DNA from: an uncultured Pseudomonas sp.
Lineage (GTDB): Bacteria; Pseudomonadota; Gammaproteobacteria; Pseudomonadales; Pseudomonadaceae
Assembly: GCA_943912755.1 (NCBI GenBank)
Contig: CALTWF010000011.1
Coordinates: forward strand, 21,210-85,209
Length of the DNA stretch: 64,000 bases
Direction of reading: 5' to 3'
Below are positions 8,545 through 17,533 of this stretch, piece by piece. Each line of letters begins with the position of its first letter. Position 1 is the stretch's first letter. Made by a program: the position numbers and the translations under genes. The notes beneath the pieces are model-generated. The model saw nothing but the letters and a program-made list of their open reading frames with translations. It searched no databases and had not been told where the DNA came from.

Positions 8545-9372
8545 TTGTCTACGGGTAATTTGGATTTCGAACAGTTCCGGGTCTTCCTGGAAAAAGCCTG
8601 TGGCATCCTGCTGGGCGAGAATAAGCAGTACCTGGTTTCCAGCCGTCTCAACAAGCTGATGGAACAGCAGGGCATCAAGACGCTGACCGAACTGGTACAG
8701 CGGATCCAGAGCCAGCCACGCAGCGGCTTGCGCGAGCAGGTCGTGGATGCCATGACCACCAACGAGACCCTCTGGTTTCGCGATACCTACCCCTTCGAGG
8801 TGCTGAAGAACAAGGTGTTGCCGGAGATGGCCCGCAATAACCCGGGGCAGCGCCTGCGCATCTGGTCGGCGGCCTGTTCGTCCGGTCAGGAGCCCTATTC
8901 GATTTCCATGACCCTCGACGAGTACGAGCGCACCAACATCGGCCAGTTGAAGATGGGCGCGCAGATCGTCGCGACCGATCTCTCCGGGGCGATGCTGGCC
9001 AACTGCAAGACCGGTGAGTACGACAGCCTGGCGATCGCCCGTGGCCTGTCCCAGGAGCGCCTGCAGCGTTACTTCGACCCCAAGGGGCCGGGGCGCTGGG
9101 CGATCAAGGCGCCGATCCGCAGCCGTGTCGAGTTCCGTTCGTTCAACCTGCTCGATAGCTATGCCGCCCTCGGCAAGTTCGACATCGTCTTCTGCCGCAA
9201 CGTGCTGATCTACTTCTCGGCGCAGGTGAAGAAGGACATCCTCACCCGTATCCACGCCACCCTGAAGCCTGGCGGCTATCTGTTCCTCGGCGCGTCCGAG
9301 GCGCTGAACGGCCTGCCGGATCACTACCAGATGGTCCAGTGCAGCCCGGGGATCATCTACCAGGCCAAATGA
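8545..9372 (+). CDS. cheR: Chemoreceptor glutamate methyltransferase
   Basis: A 275-residue SAM-dependent CheR that methylates glutamates on chemoreceptors. The N-terminal helical domain (about 1-75) is followed by the methyltransferase fold with ETLWFRD, the SAM-binding WSAACSSGQEPYS segment near residue 110, and CRNVLIYF near residue 218. Translation appears to start at TTG (8545), giving LSTGNLDFEQFRVF as in relatives, with AAGAGGCGG upstream; no ATG is nearby. It follows cheV by 54 bases. Confidence 0.95.
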   Translation: MSTGNLDFEQFRVFLEKACGILLGENKQYLVSSRLNKLMEQQGIKTLTELVQRIQSQPRSGLREQVVDAMTTNETLWFRDTYPFEVLKNKVLPEMARNNPGQRLRIWSAACSSGQEPYSISMTLDEYERTNIGQLKMGAQIVATDLSGAMLANCKTGEYDSLAIARGLSQERLQRYFDPKGPGRWAIKAPIRSRVEFRSFNLLDSYAALGKFDIVFCRNVLIYFSAQVKKDILTRIHATLKPGGYLFLGASEALNGLPDHYQMVQCSPGIIYQAK

Positions 9373-9387
9373 CGCGGGTGTCCTGAG

Positions 9388-9470
9388 GGCCTCATCGCTG
9401 GCAAGCCAGCTCCCACAGGTACCGAGTGCACCGCCGAATCTGTGGGAGCTGGCTTGCCAGCGATGAGGCC
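9388..9470. repeat. REP-pair inverted repeat
   Basis: Arms at 9388-9417 and 9441-9470 (GGCCTCATCGCTGGC outward) form an inverted repeat with the same REP core and the same flanking GAGGCC as the copy at 1810-1920. It lies just after cheR. Confidence 0.9.
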
Positions 9471-9495
9471 TTCAAAAACACTGCAACACCCAAGA

Positions 9496-9527
9496 AAAAG
9501 CCCCCGGTCTCGCAACCGGGGGCTTTT
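9496..9527. terminator. Bidirectional rho-independent terminator
   Basis: The stem GCCCCCGGT (9500-9508) pairs with ACCGGGGGC (9515-9523), with A-run and T-run flanks on both sides. It can end both cheR (plus) and the autotransporter gene (minus). Confidence 0.92.
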
Positions 9528-9550
9528 CATATCATCCGATCAAACCGCGA

Positions 9551-12175
9551 TCAGAAGTCGTAACGCACCTTGGCACTGAACACGTCGGCATCGAAGCCCG
9601 ATTTGCCGATGTAGTCGTAGTTCACGCCCAGGGTGACCGCGCCCAGCTTGTAGTCGGTACCGATACCGGCTTCGTAGCTGTTGCGCACAGCCTTGGCGCC
9701 GGTGGTCACGAACGGCGTATTGCCGAGCAGGAAGGTCGAGGTGCTGCTGGCCTGGTCGGCGGCGAAGTCGTGGTAGGCCATCAGCTTGACCTGCGGCTCC
9801 AGGGTGCCGGCACCGAGGTTGAAGCTGCCGGCGACGCGCACGCCTGCACCCAGTTCGATGGCTTCGTAGCGCTGGTCTTCGACCTTCAGTGCGGCCGAAG
9901 AGCCTTTCTCGCGGTAGCCGTCGATGTTCACCAGGCTGTAGCGCGCGGCCAGGCGCGGCTCGACCAGCACTTGCGGGTTGATCTTCCAGGTGTAGCCACC
10001 GACCAGGTTCAGCCCGAGCAGATCGCTGTCGTAGCTGGCCTTGGCCTGGGTGCTGGCGATCTGGCGCTTGCTGTCGTTGTCGTTGATGCCATAGGTCAGG
10101 CTACCGTCGACGAAGTAGTTGCCCAGCTCATAGCCGCCGTACAGGGTGAAGGCATGGCTGTCGACTTCAGTCTTGTTGCCGCTTTTGCCGTTCACGTCGG
10201 TGTTGATGAAGCTGTAGGCCAGGCCCAGGGTCAGCTGGTCGTTCAGCTTGCCGTCGGCGCCCACGGCGATACCGCGGCTGTAGGCGTTATAGCCGGCCAC
10301 GCCGTCGCGCAGGTCCTGGGTCGAGTCGCTGTACAGGCTCTGCACCCATACGCCGGCTTCCTTGAAGGCATCGCCCGAGGACGCGCCGCGCAGGCTGCTG
10401 GTGCGGCTGCCGGTGACGCTGCTGACCAGGTTCTGGCTGGTGGTGGCCGCCTGGGTCGCGCCGCCGTTGGTTTCCGGGGTCAGTTGTTCGGCGACGCGGG
10501 TCAGTTCGGCGTCGTCGGAATTGAGCAGGGCTTGCAGCAACGGATCGTTGGGGTTCTGTTGGCTGATGCGGCCGATCACGCCGTCGTTGAGCAGGCTGCC
10601 GAGAGCTTTCTGGGTGTTCGCCGAACCGCCGTTGCCGGTGATGATGTCGTCGATTTCGCTCTTGCCCTTGCCGGTGACGGTAGCCACCAGGGTGTTGTCT
10701 TCCAGCGTGTAGCTGTCGACTTTGAGCAGGGCCGAAGAGCTGACCAGGTTCAGCTTGCCGTTCGGGTCGACCTCTTCGCCGTCGGCGGTCAGCACGTTGA
10801 TCTGACCAGCCTGGACCAGCTTGTACACGCTGCCGTTGGCGGCGAAGTCGCTGCCCTGGGCGGACAGCTTGATCTGGGCGTCCTTACCGAATTCGGCGGT
10901 GCCGGTGACGCTCAGGACTGCCACGTCAGGAATCGTGGCGCTGGACAGGTTCAGGCCCAGTGCCGAGTTGCTGGCGACATACAGGCTGCCGTCGATGCTG
11001 GTGTGGGTGCTCAGCAGGTTCAGCTGGGAGGGTGCGTTGTCGGACACGCTGCCGACGTCGATCCAGCTGTTGGTCCCGTTCCGCATGCGGATGTTGGCGC
11101 CGTCGCCGGTGTTGTCGTTGCCGGTGAAATCGACGTCGCCGGTGACGTAGATGTTGGCCAGGTCGATCAGGTTGCCGGTGATCTGGCTGCCGTTCTGCAG
11201 ATCCAGGTAGACCGGTCCCTGGCTTTCGCTGGCGTCCACCGCCTCGTCCTGCGAGATCAGCTTGCCGCTGTTGATGATGTACAGCGGCGCGCCCCAGGTG
11301 TTGTTGTAGCCCGGGATGTCGACATCGTAGTTGCCGATGGCGATGGCGGCGTCGGTCGCCTGGATGGTGCCGGTGTTGATGACCTGGGCGGTTTCGCTGG
11401 AGAAGCTGGCGCCATCGATGAGCAGGCCTTGGGCGTCGTCGCCGCTGGCGATGATGCTGCCATGGTTTTCCACGCCGCTCAGGTCGGTCATGTCGCGCAG
11501 GGTCCAGCGCTCGTTGGAGGTAACGTCGATGCCGGTGGCGCCCTCGCCGGTGACCTGGATCAGGCCGCGGTTGATGACTTTGCCGACGATCTCGCCGCCT
11601 TCCAGGTTGATGCCCTTGGCGTCCGTGCCTTCGGCGATGATCCGGCCGCTGGCGGCGTTGACCAGGTCACCCTGGATGACGGTGGTGCCGCTCATGTCGA
11701 TGGCGCGGGCAACATCGGTGTCGCCGTCGTCCAGCAGGGGTTCGCCCTTGACGTAGAGCAGGCCTTCGTTGATCACGCTGCCGCCGATCAGGGCCGGGTC
11801 GATCATCAGGGCGTTGGCGCCACCGCCGATGGCGCTGATGCTGCCCTTGTTGATGACATCGCCATCGATATGGTTGTTGACCCAGACCAGGCCGTCCTCA
11901 TAGACGTCCATGTCCACGCCGCCGGCAAAGTCGCCGGTGCTGTTGATGGTGGCGTTGAGGATCAGGTTCTTTTGCAGATGGCTGCCATTGATGGCAATGG
12001 CGTCTTCATCCGTGCTGCCGTTGTAGGTCCCGGTAATCTCCAGGTCTTCGGCGTAGGTCTGGCGCTCGCTGACGAAACCGGCATTGGTCAGTTGTACGGT
12101 CTGGGCGTAGACGGGAAGAGTGGTGGCGGTCACGGCCACGGCGAGAAGGGTCTTGCGGAAAAGCATCGAAGCCAC
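9551..12175 (-). CDS. Autotransporter with outer-membrane beta-barrel
   Basis: An 874-residue type V secreted protein. A signal peptide (LFRKTLLAVAVTATTLPVYA) leads into a passenger of about 570 residues with many degenerate repeats of the type VINxGxI/GxVINRG, typical of a beta-helix. A linker and a C-terminal barrel (about 605-874) follow, ending in YDF with the terminal Phe needed for Bam recognition. I see no protease or lipase motif, so the passenger may be an adhesin-like structure. GTG at 12175 is chosen because AAGGA lies seven bases upstream; ATG at 12166 is the alternative. It is an accessory gene lying between cheR and flgB. Confidence 0.9.
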   Translation of the reverse strand: MASMLFRKTLLAVAVTATTLPVYAQTVQLTNAGFVSERQTYAEDLEITGTYNGSTDEDAIAINGSHLQKNLILNATINSTGDFAGGVDMDVYEDGLVWVNNHIDGDVINKGSISAIGGGANALMIDPALIGGSVINEGLLYVKGEPLLDDGDTDVARAIDMSGTTVIQGDLVNAASGRIIAEGTDAKGINLEGGEIVGKVINRGLIQVTGEGATGIDVTSNERWTLRDMTDLSGVENHGSIIASGDDAQGLLIDGASFSSETAQVINTGTIQATDAAIAIGNYDVDIPGYNNTWGAPLYIINSGKLISQDEAVDASESQGPVYLDLQNGSQITGNLIDLANIYVTGDVDFTGNDNTGDGANIRMRNGTNSWIDVGSVSDNAPSQLNLLSTHTSIDGSLYVASNSALGLNLSSATIPDVAVLSVTGTAEFGKDAQIKLSAQGSDFAANGSVYKLVQAGQINVLTADGEEVDPNGKLNLVSSSALLKVDSYTLEDNTLVATVTGKGKSEIDDIITGNGGSANTQKALGSLLNDGVIGRISQQNPNDPLLQALLNSDDAELTRVAEQLTPETNGGATQAATTSQNLVSSVTGSRTSSLRGASSGDAFKEAGVWVQSLYSDSTQDLRDGVAGYNAYSRGIAVGADGKLNDQLTLGLAYSFINTDVNGKSGNKTEVDSHAFTLYGGYELGNYFVDGSLTYGINDNDSKRQIASTQAKASYDSDLLGLNLVGGYTWKINPQVLVEPRLAARYSLVNIDGYREKGSSAALKVEDQRYEAIELGAGVRVAGSFNLGAGTLEPQVKLMAYHDFAADQASSTSTFLLGNTPFVTTGAKAVRNSYEAGIGTDYKLGAVTLGVNYDYIGKSGFDADVFSAKVRYDF

Positions 12176-12512
12176 GGTTCAGTCCTTAAACGTCTTATAA
12201 ATCAAGGTGCGATCCTTGCGCGGCAGCAGGCGGGACGGTGGTAGTGGCCAAAAGCCACGCAAGTGAGCGGGTCGGATGGTAAAGGACTAGCCATCAAAAT
12301 GACATCTTTTTGGCGCCGGCTTTTTATGTGTCATTGCCGCTTTTTTCTGCCGCCGGCGGCACCCGGCGGAAAGCCATTGCCGCTTTTCTGGCATTGCCGG
12401 CTGCGGCAAATCGGTAAAGGCCCCGGTTTTACTGGGGTTTCGTTTCTTGGCACAGGACTTGCTCTCTCATCGCCAACGAACCATCCGGTCAACCTTCGAA
12501 GGTTTCCCCGAC
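12176..12512. other. Intergenic region between the autotransporter and flgB
   Basis: This 337-base divergent region has no credible gene. It contains small GC-rich palindromes (GCCGGCGGC near 12352) and the short inverted repeat CCCCGGTTTTACTGGGG at 12421-12437. The sigma-54 type promoter of flgB lies at 12448-12463. No clear promoter for the autotransporter was recognised. Confidence 0.7.
12448..12463 (+). promoter_or_regulatory. Predicted sigma-54 promoter of flgBCDE
   Basis: TGGCAC at 12448-12453, five bases, TTGCT at 12459-12463: a perfect RpoN -24/-12 element about 50 bases before the flgB ATG. Confidence 0.9.
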
Positions 12513-12923
12513 ATGAGCATCAGTTTCGACAAAGCGCTCGGTATCCATGAAAAGGCCCTGAGCTTCCGTGCCCAGCGTGCCGAGGTGCTGGCCAACAACA
12601 TCGCCAACGCCGATACGCCGAATTTCAAGGCGCGGGACATGGACTTCTCCAGCGTGCTCGCCGCCGAGGCCGAGAAGACCCAGAAGGGCGGCCATTTCGC
12701 CCTGGAGCGGACCAACGCCCGGCATATCGAGGCCGAGGGCGTAACCCTCAGCGACGAGGCCCTGCAATACCGTACGCCGGCGCAGCCGTCGATCGACCAG
12801 AACACCGTCGACGCGCAGATGGAGCAGTCCAACTACGCGGAAAACGCCGTGGGCTTCCAGGCCAGCTTCACGCTGCTCAACAGTAAATTCAAAGGGCTGG
12901 TGTCGGCCCTGCGCGGAGAGTAA
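12513..12923 (+). CDS. flgB: Flagellar proximal rod protein FlgB
   Basis: A 136-residue rod subunit of the periplasmic drive shaft. It shows the rod/hook N-terminal signature (LANNIANADTPNFKARD, about residues 27-43) and the C-terminal helix EQSNYAENAVGFQASFTLLN that pairs with it in the coiled coil. It has no signal peptide, as expected for a substrate of the flagellar type III system. It is the first gene of the flgBCDE unit and is three bases from flgC. Confidence 0.97.
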   Translation: MSISFDKALGIHEKALSFRAQRAEVLANNIANADTPNFKARDMDFSSVLAAEAEKTQKGGHFALERTNARHIEAEGVTLSDEALQYRTPAQPSIDQNTVDAQMEQSNYAENAVGFQASFTLLNSKFKGLVSALRGE

Positions 12924-12926
12924 TCC

Positions 12927-13367
12927 ATGTCCCTCGCCAGTGTTTTCAACATCGCCGGTAGCGGCATGAGCGCCCAGACCACCCGTCTGAACACCGTCGC
13001 CTCGAACATCGCCAACGCCGAGACCGTCTCGTCGAGCATCGACCAGACCTACCGCGCCCGTCACCCGGTGTTCGCCACCACCTTCCAGCAGGCGCAGAAC
13101 GGCAGCCAGTCGCTGTTCCAGGACCAGGATGCGGCAGGGCAGGGCGTGCAGGTGCTCGGCGTGGTCGAGGACCAGAGCAACCTGGAAGCCCGCTACGAGC
13201 CGAACCATCCGGCGGCGAACAAGGACGGCTACGTCTACTACCCGAACGTCAATGTGGTCGAGGAAATGGCCGACATGATCTCGGCCAGCCGTTCGTTCCA
13301 GACCAACGCCGAGTTGATGAACACGGCCAAGACCATGATGCAGAAAGTTCTGACCCTGGGTCAGTGA
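12927..13367 (+). CDS. flgC: Flagellar proximal rod protein FlgC
   Basis: A 146-residue rod subunit starting MSLASVFNIAGSGMSAQTTRLNTVASNIANAET, the flg_bb_rod motif. The C-terminal helix (MADMISASRSFQTNAELMNTAKT with the motif around NVVEE) is intact. It is a type III export substrate and is cotranscribed with flgB and flgD. Confidence 0.97.
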   Translation: MSLASVFNIAGSGMSAQTTRLNTVASNIANAETVSSSIDQTYRARHPVFATTFQQAQNGSQSLFQDQDAAGQGVQVLGVVEDQSNLEARYEPNHPAANKDGYVYYPNVNVVEEMADMISASRSFQTNAELMNTAKTMMQKVLTLGQ

Positions 13368-13382
13368 TAAGGGATCACGCCA

Positions 13383-14108
13383 ATGGCTAGCGTCAACGAT
13401 ACGACAGCAGGGGTGAACCTCAACGACGTCATCAAGGCGTCCGGGGTCAAGAGCACCTCCTCGCAATCCGGCGTCGCCTCCGCCACCAACAGTTCCACCG
13501 GTGGCCAGACCCTCGGCAAGGACGCGTTCCTGCAGCTTCTGGTAACCCAGATGCAGCATCAGAACCCCCTCGATCCGCAGGACAACAGCGAATTCGTCGC
13601 CCAGCTGGCGCAGTTCAGCAGCCTGGAGGGCATCACCTCGCTGAACGAGTCGGTTACCGCGATTTCCAGCAACTACAAGTCGTCCCAGGCGCTGCAGGCC
13701 TCGTCCCTGGTCGGTCGCTCGGTGATCGCCCAGAGCGACAAGTCAGTGGTCGATACCAGCAAGAGCCTGAATGGCTCGGTGGTGGTGCCGCAGTCGGTCA
13801 CCGACGTCAAGGTGACCATCACCGACAAGGACGGCAACACCGTGCGCACCCTCGACCTGGGCGACCAGGCCGCCGGCAATGCCGCGTTCGTCTGGGACGG
13901 CAAGAACGAGAAAGGCGAAGTGGTCGCGCCGGATACCTACACCTTCAAGGCGACCACCACGGTCGACGGCAAGGCCATGGAGATGTACACCCTGCTCCCG
14001 GCCACCGTCAGCAGCGTCACCATCAGTCAGACAGGGGGCGAGATGATGCTCAATCTCGCCGGTCTGGGCAGCGTCGCGCTGTCCAAAGTGCAAACCATCG
14101 GTATATAG
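13383..14108 (+). CDS. flgD: Hook-capping (scaffold) protein FlgD
   Basis: A 241-residue hook cap that guides FlgE polymerisation. The conserved N-terminal segment (about 45-80) contains KDAFLQLLVTQMQHQNPLDP and a leucine-rich export region. The C-terminal half (about 110-235) has the FlgD tudor/Ig-like domains, including FVWDGKNEKGEVVAPDTYTF. It lies 15 bases after flgC and 27 before flgE. Confidence 0.97.
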   Translation: MASVNDTTAGVNLNDVIKASGVKSTSSQSGVASATNSSTGGQTLGKDAFLQLLVTQMQHQNPLDPQDNSEFVAQLAQFSSLEGITSLNESVTAISSNYKSSQALQASSLVGRSVIAQSDKSVVDTSKSLNGSVVVPQSVTDVKVTITDKDGNTVRTLDLGDQAAGNAAFVWDGKNEKGEVVAPDTYTFKATTTVDGKAMEMYTLLPATVSSVTISQTGGEMMLNLAGLGSVALSKVQTIGI

Positions 14109-14135
14109 AGCCGGCTAACGGCACAGGAGTGAAAG

Positions 14136-15467
14136 ATGTCCTTCAATATCGGCCTTAGCGGTCTCTATGCAGCCAGCAAGCAGCTGGACGTTACCGGCAA
14201 CAACATCGCCAACGTCGCCACCACCGGCTTCAAATCCTCCCGTGCGGAATTCGAAGACGTGTACTCGGCGAGCAAGCTTGGCGTCGGCAGCAAGACCGTC
14301 GGCAACGGCGTGCGCCTCGCCGCGGTTTCCCAGCAGTTCGGCCAGGGTGACGTGAACAACACCGGCAACGTGCTGGACATGGCCATCCAGGGCCAGGGCT
14401 ACTTCATCCTCAGCGACAACGGTTCGCTGAGCTATACCCGTGCCGGTGCCTTCCAGACCAACAAGGACAACTACGTCGTCACTTCCGACGGCCTGCGCCT
14501 GCAGGGTTATGCGGCCGATGAAAACGGCACCATCCTCAAGGCCGGCCTGACCGACCTGAAGATCGACACGTCGGCGCTGGCACCCAAGGCCACCAGCCTG
14601 ATCGACCAGGGCATCAACCTGAACTCCTCGGACGCCAGCATTCCGCTGCCGACCGCGACTCCGGCCGGTCCGACCTTCGTGCCGACCGACGAGACCACCT
14701 ACAGCAAGAAGTTCTCGACCGAGATCTACGATAGCCAGGGTAATAAACACACCATGGAGCAGTACTATCGCAAGACCGACCAGAACACCTGGACCATGTA
14801 CACCCTGGTCGACGGTCGCAACCCGCAGAACCCTGCCAGCACCGTTCCACTGACCGGCACCATGACCTTCAAGTCCGATGGCAGCATCAACACCATGACC
14901 GGTTCGGTCGCGCCGGACGACAGCTTCGCCGTGGTCAACAACGTGTTCACCCTGAAGGGCTGGATTCCGTCGGCGTACAACGCCACCACCGGTACCTGGA
15001 CACCGAACGGTTCCGCTGCCAACCCGGACGGCATCCGCCTGGACATGAACTCGACCACCTCCTACAACACCGAGACGGCGCGCCTGTCCCAGTCCCAGGA
15101 TGGTTACGCCACCGGTATCCTGTCGAGCCTGAGCATCGACTCCACCGGCGTGCTGTTCGCCAGCTTCAGCAACCAGCAGTCCCGCGCCATCGGCCAGCTG
15201 GCCATCGCCAGCTTCGCCAACGAGCAGGGCCTGGAGCAGCAGGGCGGTACCCGCTGGAAAGAGACCTACAACTCGGGTATCCCGGGTATCGACGTACCGA
15301 AGACCGGCACCCTGGGTTCGATCGCCTCCAACTCCCTGGAAGAGTCGAACGTCAACCTGACCCAGGAGCTGGTCGAGCTGGTCAAGGCGCAGTCCAACTA
15401 CCAGGCCAACGCCAAGACCATTTCCACCCAGAGCGCCATCATGCAGACCATCATCCAGATGACCTGA
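14136..15467 (+). CDS. flgE: Flagellar hook protein FlgE
   Basis: A 443-residue hook subunit. The N-terminal MSFNIGLSGLYAASKQLDVTGNNIANVATTGFKSS-type motif (residues 1-35), the central variable domains and the C-terminal helix with NVNLTQELVELVKAQSNYQANAKT are all present. The length is normal for a short-hook Pseudomonas type. The ribosome site CAGGAG precedes the ATG. A GC-rich hairpin (around 15501-15527) follows and may mark the end of the flgBCDE transcript. Confidence 0.97.
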   Translation: MSFNIGLSGLYAASKQLDVTGNNIANVATTGFKSSRAEFEDVYSASKLGVGSKTVGNGVRLAAVSQQFGQGDVNNTGNVLDMAIQGQGYFILSDNGSLSYTRAGAFQTNKDNYVVTSDGLRLQGYAADENGTILKAGLTDLKIDTSALAPKATSLIDQGINLNSSDASIPLPTATPAGPTFVPTDETTYSKKFSTEIYDSQGNKHTMEQYYRKTDQNTWTMYTLVDGRNPQNPASTVPLTGTMTFKSDGSINTMTGSVAPDDSFAVVNNVFTLKGWIPSAYNATTGTWTPNGSAANPDGIRLDMNSTTSYNTETARLSQSQDGYATGILSSLSIDSTGVLFASFSNQQSRAIGQLAIASFANEQGLEQQGGTRWKETYNSGIPGIDVPKTGTLGSIASNSLEESNVNLTQELVELVKAQSNYQANAKTISTQSAIMQTIIQMT

Positions 15468-15499
15468 TGCTGGCTCTGGCTGGATAGTGTGGTGAGGCG

Positions 15500-15528
15500 A
15501 GCCCCTTCCCGATTCGGGCGGGGGTTCG
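15500..15528 (+). terminator. Possible weak terminator after flgE
   Basis: An imperfect GC-rich stem (GAGCCCC...CCCGA, TTC loop, GGGCGGGGGTT) lies between flgE and the small gene. It has no clean T-run, so it may only attenuate. Confidence 0.4.
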
Positions 15529-15547
15529 TCGTTTCAGTGAGGTGGAA

Positions 15548-15730
15548 ATGAAGCGCTATCTGATTGTCGGGTTGCTGGTTGTGCTGGCGGGCCAGGCGGT
15601 TGCCGCCATGGCTCCCTGGTATCGCTGGGAAAGCCAGGCGGACGGGCGCCTGGTCTGTTCCCAGCATGCGCCGGGGGAGGGGTGGCGGCGATTCGCCGGA
15701 CCTTTCAACAATGCCGGGTGCCGGCCCTGA
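15548..15730 (+). CDS. Small predicted secreted protein, conserved between flgE and flgF
   Basis: A 60-residue protein with a clear signal peptide (MKRYLIVGLLVVLAGQAVAA). The roughly 40-residue mature part is Trp/Tyr-rich (APWYRWESQADG) and has two cysteines, in VCSQHAPG and near the C-terminus (NAGCRP), that could form one disulfide. GAGGTGG sits just before the ATG. I recall similar small proteins at this place in other Pseudomonas flagellar loci, but know no function. Periplasmic location and rod or hook context suggest a minor assembly role; this is only inference. Confidence 0.7.
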   Translation: MKRYLIVGLLVVLAGQAVAAMAPWYRWESQADGRLVCSQHAPGEGWRRFAGPFNNAGCRP

Positions 15731-15871
15731 TTCCATGACCCGGGCAAGGGCGGAATCTTGCCGCTTTCCGGCAAGCGCGCCGCCGATAATTTGTCTTCTG
15801 TCTCTGTCGCGCCTTTTCCCGGAACCGGCAAAACTCCGAAAACATGGGGCTTTTGTGCCCTGTTAAAAATC

Positions 15872-15887
15872 TGGTTCGAAAATTGCT
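15872..15887 (+). promoter_or_regulatory. Predicted sigma-54 promoter of flgFGHIJKL
   Basis: TGGTTC, five bases, TTGCT, with GG and GC ten bases apart, about 60 bases before flgF. The -24 half is weaker than consensus. Confidence 0.6.
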
Positions 15888-15946
15888 TCCATCGAACGAC
15901 AGCAGCGGTGAACGGCAAGTGTTCGCCAGCCCAGCGGAGGAAGACT

Positions 15947-16687
15947 GTGGACAAGATGCTTTACGTGGCCATGACCGGCGCCAGCCAGAACGCGCTGGCG
16001 CAAAAGGCCCATGCCAACAACCTGGCGAACATTTCCACCAGCGGTTTCCAGCGCGACCTGGAGCAGGCGCGTTCGATGCCGGTATTCGGTGACAGCTTTC
16101 CGTCGCGGGCCTATGCCATGACCGAGCGCCCGGCGACCGATTTCACTCCCGGTGCCCTGCAGGAAACCGGGCGCGACCTGGATATCGCCATCGGTGGCGA
16201 CGGGTTCATCGCCGTGCAGGCGCCGGACGGTAGCGAGGCCTATGTGCGCACCGCCAGCCTGAACATCGACGCGGTCGGCCTCCTGCGCGCCGGCAACGGC
16301 ATGCCGGTGATGGGCAATGGTGGTCCGATCGCGGTGCCGCCGGAGCAGAAGATCGAAGTCGGCCAGGACGGCACCATCACCATCCGCGCCATGGGCGAAG
16401 GCCCGCGGGTGATGGCCGAGGTCGACCGCATCAAGCTGGTCAACCCCGACCTGAAGACCATGACCAAGGGGCTCGACGGCCTGATCCACACCAAGAGTGG
16501 CCAGCCCGCCGACGCCGATGCCAACGTGCAGGTGGTGTCCGGTTTCCTTGAGGCCAGCAACGTCAATGCCGTCGAGGAAATGACCTCGGTGCTGGCACTG
16601 GCCCGGCAGTTCGAGCTGCACGTAAAGATGATGAACACGGCCAAGGAAGGCGACGAAGCCATGGCTCGGGTTTTGCAAATCAGCTAA
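15947..16687 (+). CDS. flgF: Flagellar proximal rod protein FlgF
   Basis: A 246-residue rod protein. It starts at GTG (15947) with GGAGG seven bases upstream, giving the typical MDKMLYVAMTGASQNALAQKAHANNLANIST. The central GDGFIAVQAPDG segment and the C-terminal VEEMTSVLALARQFELHVKMM helix are conserved. It heads the second rod-ring operon and lies 46 bases before flgG. Confidence 0.96.
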   Translation: MDKMLYVAMTGASQNALAQKAHANNLANISTSGFQRDLEQARSMPVFGDSFPSRAYAMTERPATDFTPGALQETGRDLDIAIGGDGFIAVQAPDGSEAYVRTASLNIDAVGLLRAGNGMPVMGNGGPIAVPPEQKIEVGQDGTITIRAMGEGPRVMAEVDRIKLVNPDLKTMTKGLDGLIHTKSGQPADADANVQVVSGFLEASNVNAVEEMTSVLALARQFELHVKMMNTAKEGDEAMARVLQIS

Positions 16688-16733
16688 TTGACACAGGCGT
16701 AGCGCCGTAAAACAGGCGCACCAGGAGAACAGC

Positions 16734-17519
16734 ATGCTTCCGGCTCTTTGGGTCAGTAAAACCGGTCTGTCCGCCCAGGACACAAACCTGACCGTCATTT
16801 CCAACAACCTGGCCAACGTATCGACCACTGGCTTCAAGCGTGATCGCGCCGAATTCCAGGACCTGCTCTACCAGGTCAAGCGCCAGCCCGGCGCCCAGTC
16901 GACCCAGGACAGCGAGCTGCCGTCGGGTCTGCAGGTCGGTACCGGTGTGCGCATCGTCGGCACCCAGAAAAACTTCATGACCGGCAGCCTGCAGACCACC
17001 GAGAACCCGCTCGACCTCGCGGTCAACGGTCGTGGCTTCTTCCAGGTTCTGCAGCCGGATGGCACCGTTTCCTACACCCGTGACGGTACCTTCCACCTGA
17101 ACTCCGACGGCCAGATCGTCACCGCCAATGGCTTCGCCCTGGAGCCGGCCATCGTCGTGCCGCCGGATGCGCAGACCTTCACCGTCGGCCAGGACGGCAC
17201 CGTATCGATCACCACCGCCGGCAACCCGGCGGCGCAGATCATCGGCAACATCCAGACCGCCGACTTCATCAACCCGGCCGGCCTGCAGTCGCAGGGTGGC
17301 AACCTGTTCCTGGAAACCGCCGCCAGCGGCGCGCCGCAGATCGGTACCCCGGGCCTCAACGGCTTCGGTACCACCATGCAGCAGACCCTGGAGAACTCCA
17401 ACGTCAGCACCGTGGAAGAACTGGTCAACATGATCACTACCCAGCGTGCCTACGAGATGAACTCCAAGGTGATTTCCACCGCCGACCAGATGCTGTCGTA
17501 CGTCACGCAGAATCTGTAA
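16734..17519 (+). CDS. flgG: Flagellar distal rod protein FlgG
   Basis: A 261-residue distal rod subunit starting MLPALWVSKTGLSAQDTNLTVISNNLANVSTTGFK. It has the FlgG/FlgE-like central domain (GRGFFQVLQPDGTVSYTRDG) and the C-terminal helix VEELVNMITTQRAYEMNSK. CAGGAG precedes the ATG. The long inverted repeat at 17534-17675 separates it from flgH. Confidence 0.97.
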   Translation: MLPALWVSKTGLSAQDTNLTVISNNLANVSTTGFKRDRAEFQDLLYQVKRQPGAQSTQDSELPSGLQVGTGVRIVGTQKNFMTGSLQTTENPLDLAVNGRGFFQVLQPDGTVSYTRDGTFHLNSDGQIVTANGFALEPAIVVPPDAQTFTVGQDGTVSITTAGNPAAQIIGNIQTADFINPAGLQSQGGNLFLETAASGAPQIGTPGLNGFGTTMQQTLENSNVSTVEELVNMITTQRAYEMNSKVISTADQMLSYVTQNL

Positions 17520-17533
17520 TCGCATAGTTAAAA

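Noticed and set aside
9770..12244. 824-codon plus-strand open frame
   Set aside because: It is the antisense shadow of the autotransporter, Gly/Ala/Val/Asp-rich without motifs. The minus strand has signal peptide, repeats and barrel.
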